DNA of 8,287 nt, from positions 1-8,287 of the forward strand of contig CAYUKM010000124.1 of assembly GCA_964445255.1 (NCBI GenBank). Direction: 5' to 3'. Shown here in pieces: positions 1 to 5,665 of this stretch. Source of the stretch: SHLQ01 sp964445255 (GTDB lineage: Bacteria; Actinomycetota; Acidimicrobiia; Acidimicrobiales; SHLQ01). Under the pieces are notes generated by a model. It saw nothing but the letters and a program-made list of their open reading frames with translations, searched no databases and was not told where the DNA came from. Made by a program: the position numbers and the translations under genes. The stretch's first letter is position 1. Every line of letters begins with the position of its first letter.

Positions 1-191
1 GGACGTGGCGGGGCGATGGGGGCATCCTGAGCAGTCGTTGCGTTGCTGGCCGCAGCATCGTCGCCCATAGGAGCAGCAGACCCCGAGCGAACGACTGCGG
101 TGCCGCCGATTGCGGCGGCCGCACCGCCAGCGGCGACGCCCAAGAACTTCCGGCGGCTGGTTCGAGGGGGTGTGTGGAATGACTCGGACAT
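1..191 (-). CDS. Tat-signal protein, probably DUF1501 family (N-terminus only)
   Basis: Only the first 63 codons are inside the window; the gene continues past the left edge. The ATG at 191 is preceded by the strong Shine-Dalgarno GAGGAG with a 6-nt spacer, which overlaps the stop of the upstream DUF1800 gene. The translation begins with a twin-arginine signal: T-S-R-R-K-F-L at residues 11-17, then an Ala/Gly-rich hydrophobic stretch (about 18-34) and small residues that could form a cleavage site near SGSAAP. A folded protein exported across the membrane by the Tat system is therefore expected. DUF1501 proteins often carry this kind of Tat leader and very often sit next to DUF1800 genes, so the neighbour suggests the family, but no DUF1501 domain residues are visible here. 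The Tat signal is firm; the family name is inferred from context. Confidence 0.72.
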   Translation of the reverse strand, partial: MSESFHTPPRTSRRKFLGVAAGGAAAAIGGTAVVRSGSAAPMGDDAAASNATTAQDAPIAPPR

Positions 192-197
192 CAGTGG

Positions 198-203
198 CTC
201 CTC
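198..203 (-). promoter_or_regulatory. Shine-Dalgarno GAGGAG that sets the start of the Tat protein
   Basis: GAGGAG on the minus strand lies 6 nt before the ATG at 191 and overlaps the DUF1800 stop codon (202-204). This supports the chosen start and suggests the two genes are translated from one transcript. Confidence 0.7.
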
Positions 204-1443
204 AGACAACAGAAAACTCGGGGGACAACAACGCGAGTGACAACAGAAGCTCCAAGCCGTAGTCGAATTCGGTTTGGGCTTCGATGGCGTGCTCAAGAGC
301 GGCAGTCGTTTGCTGCGAAGCTTCAGCGAGTCCGCAGTGGGCTAAGACCGAGCTTGCGGTGGGTTCGACGCGGTCGATCACCCAGTCCGCGACATCCCAG
401 TCCATCATCGCGTGACCTCGCGCGATCACCTGACTCGCGGAGCTCCAGCGTTCATCGGAGGGCCATCCAGAAACGTTTGGCGGTTCGAACGGCACCTGTC
501 CCATCTGTTGGATGTGCCAGTACTCCACCCCGAGTTCCTCGAATCGCTCGATCCCAAACGCGGCGGTCGCAGCGGTGAACCATTCGACGGGTTGGCGGGT
601 TCGCTGCCCCTGAACCTCCACGAAGTCGTCGCCGTGGAGTATCTCTTCGAGCAACGGCAGTATTTCCCAATCGTTGTTCCGGAGAACCTGGCCCAGCTGG
701 TTTCGCCGATCGTCATCGAGCGGTACTGACACCAAGTGAGAGTGGATTGAACTTGCGATATGGCCAGCGCAACTCGGTTGGTCGAGGACCGCTTCGACGT
801 AGCTGTCGAGATCCCAACGAGCCCGGTTGCCGAGGAAGGTCACCGGACGGTCGTAGGCATCCTCTTGATTAAAGGTGACGTCCCCGGTCTGATAGTCGAC
901 TCGCCACCCCGCCAGGATGCGGGCGCCAGCTCGAATGTCGTCCTCGGAGTAGCCCTGGTTCCGGCCGAGCATGAACAGTTCCAGAAACTCCCGGCTGAAG
1001 TTCTCGTTTGGGGCATCGCCGCGCGACGAGCTGCCGTCCAGGTAATGCAGCATGGCGCCGTCGGTGATGATGGCACGAGTCAGATCCCGAACGTTTCCGA
1101 GTGCATTGCGACGTATGAGTTGGTGTTGACGCCACATCTCCCGATGGTTGGTCTCGCCGCGTTCGGTCGTGAAGTGGCCATGCCAAAACCACACCATTCG
1201 CTCATGCAAGCCGGCGTCGGGGGCCATCATCTGTTCGAGGAAGTCCGAAGGCAACGCGTACCACTCGACATCATCGAGGTTGCGAGCGTTTGCCTCGTCC
1301 TCGGTTAGGGCCGTTCCGCGGTCGGTCAACCGTTCGTCAATGAGGTCGTGAATATCGGCCGATGCGTACCTCGTGAACGCTCGATCGGGGACTCGGAAGC
1401 CGGTTCGGCGAAATAGGTGGGCGATCTGGTCGGGTCGTGCCAT
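202..1443 (-). CDS. DUF1800 domain protein
   Basis: A 413-residue protein with the signature blocks of DUF1800: HLFRRTGF near the N-terminus (9-16), MVWFWHGHF (83-91), NENFSREFLELFMLG (146-160), PPNVSGWP (321-328) and the closing LLLSLALLSPEF. The biochemical function of the family is not established; its genes usually pair with DUF1501 genes, as seems to be the case here (next start is 10 bp downstream). No signal peptide or membrane segment is visible, whereas the partner has a Tat leader. The ATG at 1443 follows a TACATA box by 6 nt and has no Shine-Dalgarno, so translation may be leaderless. The gene diverges from the two-component system across 85 bp, and direct repeats in that gap could let the response regulator control both sides. 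The family call is very secure; the role is unknown. Confidence 0.93.
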   Translation of the reverse strand: MARPDQIAHLFRRTGFRVPDRAFTRYASADIHDLIDERLTDRGTALTEDEANARNLDDVEWYALPSDFLEQMMAPDAGLHERMVWFWHGHFTTERGETNHREMWRQHQLIRRNALGNVRDLTRAIITDGAMLHYLDGSSSRGDAPNENFSREFLELFMLGRNQGYSEDDIRAGARILAGWRVDYQTGDVTFNQEDAYDRPVTFLGNRARWDLDSYVEAVLDQPSCAGHIASSIHSHLVSVPLDDDRRNQLGQVLRNNDWEILPLLEEILHGDDFVEVQGQRTRQPVEWFTAATAAFGIERFEELGVEYWHIQQMGQVPFEPPNVSGWPSDERWSSASQVIARGHAMMDWDVADWVIDRVEPTASSVLAHCGLAEASQQTTAALEHAIEAQTEFDYGLELLLSLALLSPEFSVV

Positions 1444-1449
1444 ACCGCT

Positions 1450-1455
1450 TATGTA
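1450..1455 (-). promoter_or_regulatory. Candidate -10 box (TACATA) for the DUF1800 operon, leaderless
   Basis: TACATA on the minus strand ends 6 nt before the ATG at 1443. It fits the actinobacterial TANNNT pattern, and the spacing puts transcription start at or next to the start codon. No convincing -35 is seen at 16-18 bp, and no Shine-Dalgarno is present, which agrees with a leaderless, possibly activator-dependent transcript. Confidence 0.45.
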
Positions 1456-1488
1456 CCGATGCGCCTATGAAACGATGGTGAAGACCTT

Positions 1489-1509
1489 CTTCATGTTGGC
1501 TTCATGTTG
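1489..1509 (+). promoter_or_regulatory. Tandem direct repeat CTTCATGTTG, likely OmpR/PhoB-family operator
   Basis: The 10-mer CTTCATGTTG occurs exactly twice, at 1489-1498 and 1500-1509, an 11-bp period. OmpR/PhoB-family dimers bind head-to-tail half-sites with this period. The repeat covers where the -35 of the adjacent response regulator should be, as in PhoB-type activation. An inverted TGAAGA/TCTTCA pair (1479-1484 and 1488-1493) overlaps the first copy. The adjacent regulator is the obvious candidate binder, implying autoregulation and possibly control of the divergent DUF1800 operon. Binding is inferred. Confidence 0.65.
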
Positions 1510-1516
1510 AGGTGCG

Positions 1517-1522
1517 TACATT
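1517..1522 (+). promoter_or_regulatory. Candidate -10 box (TACATT) for the two-component operon, leaderless
   Basis: TACATT lies 6 nt before the ATG at 1529, so the predicted transcript would begin at the start codon. No Shine-Dalgarno is present upstream of that ATG. The position expected for the -35 (about 1494-1499, TGTTGG) is poor and lies within the direct repeat, consistent with activation by a bound regulator. Confidence 0.5.
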
Positions 1523-1528
1523 GGACCA

Positions 1529-2212
1529 ATGCGAATACTCGTGGTTGAGGACGACTTGGCGCTTGCCGAGGTCCTTCGCCGCGGACTGACCGAAGATGGG
1601 TACGCCACCGATATGGTCGGCAAGCTCGTGGACGCCCGTCACGCGGTCGATGTGAATGACTATGACCTTGTCGTGCTAGATCGGGGCCTTCCCGACGGGG
1701 ACGGCAGAGAGCTGTGCGCAGCCATGCGTGACCGAGGGGACGGTACGCCCGTCCTGATGCTGACCGCCCGCGATGGGTTGGGCGACAAGGTGGAAGGCCT
1801 CGATGCCGGCGCCGACGACTACCTCACCAAGCCCTTTGACTATCCCGAACTAACCGCCCGGATCCGAGCGCTCCTTCGCCGTCCGCCATCTTCACAGACG
1901 CCGATCCTGAGCCACGGCTCGCTCGAAATGGATCCCGCTAGCCGTCGGGTCTCTCGGGCATCGATCACAATCCCGCTCACCGCAAGAGAGTTTTCGCTTC
2001 TCGAGGTCATGTTGCGAGAACCCGATGCCACCCACCAACGGACGGACCTACTCGAGCGAGTGTGGGATGCGAACTACGACGGGCTCTCGAACGTCGTCGA
2101 CGTGCACATCGCCAATCTCCGTCGCAAACTCGAATTGCCAGCAATGCCGGACCCAATCGAGACTGTTCGTGGAGTTGGTTACCGATTGGCCAGCGTGGAG
2201 GAGGACGGGTGA
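1529..2212 (+). CDS. OmpR/PhoB-family response regulator
   Basis: A 227-residue two-domain response regulator. The receiver domain (about 1-115) has the acidic pair D8/D9 after MRILVVE, the phosphoacceptor D51 in VVLDRGLPDGDG, the switch T79 in LMLTARD, and K101 in the DDYLTKPF motif. The C-terminal winged helix (about 125-222) ends with the typical VVDVHIANLRRKLE and VRGVGYRLA blocks, so it binds DNA as a phosphorylated dimer on tandem half-sites. The N-terminus resembles the QseB/PmrA/TctD type. It overlaps the downstream kinase gene at GTGA, marking a cognate pair. The upstream direct repeat with an 11-bp period is a likely autoregulatory site. All catalytic residues are present. The signal and regulon cannot be read from sequence. 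Confidence 0.96.
   Translation: MRILVVEDDLALAEVLRRGLTEDGYATDMVGKLVDARHAVDVNDYDLVVLDRGLPDGDGRELCAAMRDRGDGTPVLMLTARDGLGDKVEGLDAGADDYLTKPFDYPELTARIRALLRRPPSSQTPILSHGSLEMDPASRRVSRASITIPLTAREFSLLEVMLREPDATHQRTDLLERVWDANYDGLSNVVDVHIANLRRKLELPAMPDPIETVRGVGYRLASVEEDG
2197..2204 (+). promoter_or_regulatory. Shine-Dalgarno that fixes the histidine kinase start at GTG 2209
   Basis: GGAGGAGG lies within the last codons of the response regulator, 4-7 nt before GTG 2209. That GTG overlaps the TGA stop (2210-2212). This decides the kinase start over an in-frame extension back to 2062, which would only read response-regulator DNA in another frame. Confidence 0.75.
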
Positions 2213-3408
2213 ATCTACGGCGAATCCGGGTGCAGCTCACGTTGCTCTACGCCGTTCTCGCTGCTCTCGCTGTTGGTCTGCTCGCCTGGATCGCCTTGTC
2301 GAGTGGCAGCGATCGCATCGTGGAATCGGCTGAACGAGAGGCCGAGGAGGTTGTTCGCGAACTCGCCATCGCCGGCTTCCCGGGGCCCCCTGAAGACCCC
2401 GAAGAACTCGGAGCCCCGTTCAACACGTGGAACGTAAACCCCGTGGATGAGTGGCAGTTTGCCTATGGCGAGACCCGCCTTGAACCGCCGTTGTTCACGA
2501 TTGCCGACCGTGCGCTCAATCAGGGCCGCCCGATTTTCACCGAGTTCGAGCAGGAGGGTTCGTGGTTGGCTTATGCCGAACCCCGCGACAACGGTATCGA
2601 GGTGGTGGTCACGGCGGTGAACTTGGCGCCCTTCCAGAACGACCAAAGCTCCTTTCGCACACGGGTACTACTCGCTGCGCTGGCAGCGACGATAGCGACG
2701 ACCGCTGCCGCGTGGTGGGTGGCAGGGCGGGCATTGCGGCCCGCTCGTTCGGCGATGGCTCGCCAGCGTGACTTCATCGCTGATGCAGCCCACGAGCTTC
2801 GAACGCCGCTAGCGGTGATTAGAGCATCTGCTAGTCACACGCTGTCGAAAGAACGCGAACCAGCTGCGTATCAGTTGGCTCTCAACGAGATTCTGGCCGC
2901 TACCGAACGGGCAGGGTCCGGGGTAGGTGAGCTCTTGGAACTCGCCCGCCTCGATGCCGGGCAAGCGCAGCCGCGAAAGGCCCCGCTTCGGGTCGACCTA
3001 CTCATCGAAGAGGTTGCCTCAAGTGTTCGAGTTGATGATGTCGCGATCACGACCCAGACCGCGGAGTCGATCGTTGTCGATGCCGACTATGCGCTGTTGC
3101 GTCAAGTCCTAGAGAACCTCACCCACAACGCTGCCTCACGCGCCAGCGAAGTGGAACTGTCGGTCATCAACGCGGCGGGAACGGTCACCATCCAGGTCGC
3201 CGACAACGGACCCGGCTTCGATCCCGACATTTTGGATCACGTCTTCGAGCGATTCCGACGCGGCGACAACCGCGGTTCAACCGGGCTTGGCATGGCGATC
3301 GCCAAGTCGATCATTGAGGCTCACGGGGGAACGGTGTCGGCGGCCAACCGCTCGTCGGGAGGAGCGATCGTGAAGCTTCACTTGGACGTCTCGAAAGATG
3401 CTGGTTAA
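2209..3408 (+). CDS. Membrane-bound sensor histidine kinase without a HAMP domain
   Basis: A 399-residue kinase from GTG 2209. Two membrane helices (about 10-30 and 153-172) flank an extracytoplasmic sensor of about 120 residues with no recognisable fold name. After the second helix only about 20 residues (GRALRPARSAMARQRDF) separate the membrane from the H-box FIADAAHELRTPL with phosphoacceptor H195, so a full HAMP is missing; such short RALRP-type linkers are known in some kinases. The ATPase domain has the N-box ENLTHNA, G1 block DNGPGF, F-box FERFRRGD and G2 block GSTGLGMAIAKS, so it should be active. It overlaps the response regulator by GTGA and would phosphorylate its D51. The gene ends 3 bp from the convergent stop of the next gene. 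The stimulus is unknown. Confidence 0.95.
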   Translation: MNLRRIRVQLTLLYAVLAALAVGLLAWIALSSGSDRIVESAEREAEEVVRELAIAGFPGPPEDPEELGAPFNTWNVNPVDEWQFAYGETRLEPPLFTIADRALNQGRPIFTEFEQEGSWLAYAEPRDNGIEVVVTAVNLAPFQNDQSSFRTRVLLAALAATIATTAAAWWVAGRALRPARSAMARQRDFIADAAHELRTPLAVIRASASHTLSKEREPAAYQLALNEILAATERAGSGVGELLELARLDAGQAQPRKAPLRVDLLIEEVASSVRVDDVAITTQTAESIVVDADYALLRQVLENLTHNAASRASEVELSVINAAGTVTIQVADNGPGFDPDILDHVFERFRRGDNRGSTGLGMAIAKSIIEAHGGTVSAANRSSGGAIVKLHLDVSKDAG

Positions 3409-3411
3409 CGA

Positions 3412-3786
3412 CTAGCGGGCGCTTGCCCGGAAGGCGCCTGGGCGATGAGCCGAAAGCTGCCTCTCGGAGGAGCGCCGTGGACGAGAGAAACGGACGCGGT
3501 GCACGGTTCGGATGATGTCGTCGATCGCGTCCAAAAGGCTTGGGTCGTCCACGAAGAGTTGGTCCACATCGCTACCGCTCCACGGTTTATCGAGTCGGTT
3601 TGAGTCCAAACCACCGCGTACCCACGCGGTTCCGATACGTCGGATGGCGGTATCGATGGTGGGATCGCCACACTCGACCGCGAGTGCAGCCACCGATGCC
3701 GGGTTGAAGCGACCCGCTGTATAGGAATCGACGACCATCGAGTTGCGATATTGCAAAGCCTGTTCCGCGATCAGCGCGTGATTCAT
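3412..3786 (-). CDS. Hypothetical protein, last gene of the whiB/B12-regulator cluster
   Basis: An unrecognised 124-residue soluble protein. It begins MNHALIAEQALQYRNSMVV; a helical N-terminal half with an acidic middle (about 70-92, rich in Asp) is followed by a basic Arg/Ser-rich tail (about 93-124). There is no signal peptide, membrane segment, cysteine cluster or catalytic motif I recognise. The residue composition of the first 95 residues looks like a real protein, and the opposite-strand reading does not. Upstream of the ATG is only a weak GACGGG-like ribosome site. It lies 51 bp beyond the ferrochelatase stop, with a strong GC-rich hairpin in between, so it may be transcribed less than the genes before it. 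Its stop is 3 bp from the convergent kinase stop. The arginine-rich tail could be an over-extension by chance. Function unknown. Confidence 0.6.
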   Translation of the reverse strand: MNHALIAEQALQYRNSMVVDSYTAGRFNPASVAALAVECGDPTIDTAIRRIGTAWVRGGLDSNRLDKPWSGSDVDQLFVDDPSLLDAIDDIIRTVHRVRFSRPRRSSERQLSAHRPGAFRASAR

Positions 3787-3806
3787 CTACCCGTCTCTGG
3801 TCCTAG

Positions 3807-3835
3807 CCGGCCCCCCAATGTAGGTGGGGGGCCGG
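3807..3835 (-). terminator. Strong GC hairpin directly after the ferrochelatase gene
   Basis: The arms CCGGCCCCCC (3807-3816) and GGGGGGCCGG (3826-3835) pair perfectly over 10 bp around a 9-nt loop, 2 bp beyond the ferrochelatase stop codon. On the minus strand no U-tract follows (the next bases are CTAGGACC), so it may be a U-less terminator, an attenuator before the small gene, or an mRNA 3'-end stabiliser. Confidence 0.7.
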
Positions 3836-3837
3836 TC

Positions 3838-4863
3838 CTATTCGCGGATGGGTGGCCGCGATTTTGGTCGCTGGGGAGCTGGGCAGCAGTCGACCGCACA
3901 AAAGTCGGGACGTACATCGAGGGTTCCCAGCGCTCGCACGGGTCCATTTGATCGCCGCTCTTCGATCAACTCAACAATTCCTTGGATGAAACGGGGGTCG
4001 GTTCCCACCGTGCCGGCGCGCCTGAACGACATGCCGAGACGCTCGGCGGTGGCGAGAGCTTCGGTGTCGAGGTCGAACATCACCTCCATATGGTCGGAGA
4101 TGAATCCGACCGGGATCACGATGACCGAGTCGGTCCCACTTGCTGCCAGAGATTCCAGGTGGTCGTTGATGTCGGGTTCCAACCACGGGATGTGTGGCGG
4201 GCCACTTCGCGATTGCCAGACCAGATCGAAATCCGTTCGCCCCACACCCTCGGCGACCAGACGAGAAGCCTCGGTCAGCTGCGCCACGTAATCCGAGGTG
4301 TCGGCCATGGACATCGGGATCGAATGCGCGGTGAAGACGAGGCGCGCGTCGGGAAGGTCGTCGAGGCACTGTTTCACGTTGTCGACCATTGGCTCGACAA
4401 AGCCTGGATGATCGTAGAACTGTCGGATCTTGTGGATCTCGGGCGCCCCGTCCACTGCTTCGCAGGCGGCGATGATGTCCTCTCGGTACTGCCGGCAACC
4501 CGAGTACGAACTTGTCGCCGAGGTCACGAATGCAAGCGCCTTCTTCACGCCGTCGTTGGTCATCTGTTGCACGGTGTCATTGAGCATCGGATGCCAATTC
4601 CGGTTGCCCCAGTAGATAGGCAGGTCGATCCCCGCGTGATCCAGGGCGGGGCGTAGTGCATCTATCAACGCCCGGCATTGATCATTTATGGGACTCTTGC
4701 CCCCGAACATGAAATAGTGCTCGCCCACCTGTTCGAGGCGTTCCCGTGGGATACCTCGGCCTCGGGTGACGTTCTCCAGAAACGGCACCACATCTTCTGG
4801 TTGTTCTGGGCCCCCGAAGGACACCAACAAAATGGCGCCGTAATCTACTGGCGTGCCGGTCAT
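3838..4863 (-). CDS. cpfC: Ferrochelatase, probably coproporphyrin ferrochelatase with Fe-S cysteines
   Basis: Inserts Fe2+ into a porphyrin. In Actinobacteria this enzyme (CpfC, formerly HemH) uses coproporphyrin III, and a decarboxylase then makes heme b. From ATG 4863 the protein has 341 residues: YGAILLVSFGGPE at 8-20, the catalytic His of FTAHSIP (H180) and the metal-site Glu of SDHMEVMFDLD (E260). C123 in SSYSGCRQY plus C322, C326 and C327 near the C-terminus match the four-cysteine idea of the [2Fe-2S] cluster known in mycobacterial ferrochelatase, though the tail spacing CAVDCC is its own. The ATG overlaps the stop of the upstream glycosylase as ATGA, so translation is probably coupled; a GTG at 4890 would add nine unconserved residues. 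Porphyrins are photosensitisers, which gives this gene a plausible link to the light-sensor-like regulator upstream. Confidence 0.93.
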   Translation of the reverse strand: MTGTPVDYGAILLVSFGGPEQPEDVVPFLENVTRGRGIPRERLEQVGEHYFMFGGKSPINDQCRALIDALRPALDHAGIDLPIYWGNRNWHPMLNDTVQQMTNDGVKKALAFVTSATSSYSGCRQYREDIIAACEAVDGAPEIHKIRQFYDHPGFVEPMVDNVKQCLDDLPDARLVFTAHSIPMSMADTSDYVAQLTEASRLVAEGVGRTDFDLVWQSRSGPPHIPWLEPDINDHLESLAASGTDSVIVIPVGFISDHMEVMFDLDTEALATAERLGMSFRRAGTVGTDPRFIQGIVELIEERRSNGPVRALGTLDVRPDFCAVDCCPAPQRPKSRPPIRE

Positions 4864-5654
4864 TTGCTCTGGCACGTTGGGCAGTACCACGCCTTTCGTT
4901 TGGCGATTTCAATCAGTTGAATCTCGTCACCGCAGCGATGGCAGGGTTCGCCATCTCGCTTGTAGACGTATAGCCGATCGTCGTCAGAAATTCGTCCGGC
5001 GGATACGCCGACCTCCTCAGGCTCGCGGGTGACGATTCGATTGAGGCGTACCCCTAGCTTTAGCTGGTCGACCGCCATCCTCCAGAGCTGGTCAGTCTCA
5101 TCTTCGCTGATGTTGTTGGCGGGAGTCTCTGGATGGATGCCAGCGAGGTAGCAGAACTCCGAGCGGTACACGTTGCCGATGCCCGCAATGACCTTCTGGT
5201 CGAGCAGGGCCGCTGCGAGCGGAACTCGTCGGCGGTCCATTGCCGTTGCGAATGCACCTGGGTCGGCATCTTTGCGCAACGGATCGGGGCCGAGCTTTGC
5301 TGTGACCGCATCTCGGTCGTCATCGTCGATGAGCGCGCAGACCATCGGCCCGGTGAGATCCCACAACTTCTCACCGCCCTCCAGCCGCAGCCGAATAGCG
5401 CCTTTCTCGGGCGCATCGATCGGCTTCGGGCGCAGTTTCCCTATAAGGCCGAGGTGGATGTGTAGCAGCGGAGCGTCCTTGAAGTCCAGGAAAAGGTGCT
5501 TGCCCCACGCACTGGCCTCGATGAGTTCGCGGCCGTCGAGCTGAGACGCCTCAGTAGCGAACGGTCCCTGCGGAGAGGACGCGGTCACGGTTCCTGGACG
5601 GAGGGTTTTGTTTAGATCCTTGGCTAAGCGGTGGATCGTGTGGCCTTCGGGCAT
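4860..5654 (-). CDS. nei1: Fpg/Nei-family DNA glycosylase/AP lyase, Nei1-like (endonuclease VIII)
   Basis: Removes oxidised bases, mainly pyrimidines in the Nei branch, and cuts the abasic site by beta/delta elimination. From ATG 5654 it has 264 residues. The mature N-terminus is PEGHTIHR, with the catalytic Pro2 and Glu3; K52 of ASAWGKHLFLDF is the hairpin lysine; a helix-two-turn-helix lies at DQKVIAGIGNVYRSE; the C-terminal zinc finger is C-x2-C-x16-C-x2-C, with the phosphate-binding Arg conserved in AKRKAWYC. GHTIHR, SSPQGPFA and SAWGKHLF match what I recall of mycobacterial Nei1 rather than Fpg or Nei2. An upstream in-frame ATG at 5741 would bury the catalytic proline, so it is rejected. 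Start is 11 bp after the B12-regulator stop, with GAGAGG close to the ATG; its end overlaps the ferrochelatase start. All catalytic residues are present. Confidence 0.92.
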   Translation of the reverse strand: MPEGHTIHRLAKDLNKTLRPGTVTASSPQGPFATEASQLDGRELIEASAWGKHLFLDFKDAPLLHIHLGLIGKLRPKPIDAPEKGAIRLRLEGGEKLWDLTGPMVCALIDDDDRDAVTAKLGPDPLRKDADPGAFATAMDRRRVPLAAALLDQKVIAGIGNVYRSEFCYLAGIHPETPANNISEDETDQLWRMAVDQLKLGVRLNRIVTREPEEVGVSAGRISDDDRLYVYKRDGEPCHRCGDEIQLIEIAKRKAWYCPTCQSK

Positions 5655-5665
5655 GCCTCTCGAAG

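Noticed and set aside
760..1308. Open frame of 182 codons on the plus strand inside the DUF1800 gene
   Set aside because: It lies wholly opposite a gene with several family signature blocks and shows no domain or ribosome site of its own.
2062..2208. Upstream extension of the histidine kinase start
   Set aside because: It would re-read the response regulator in another frame; GTG 2209 has a strong Shine-Dalgarno and a GTGA overlap.
3982..4656. Open frame of 224 codons on the plus strand opposite the ferrochelatase gene
   Set aside because: Antisense shadow: the minus-strand frame holds the full ferrochelatase with catalytic His and Glu.
4864..4890. GTG start nine codons upstream for the ferrochelatase
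   Set aside because: The extra residues are not conserved, and ATG 4863 makes an ATGA overlap with the glycosylase stop.
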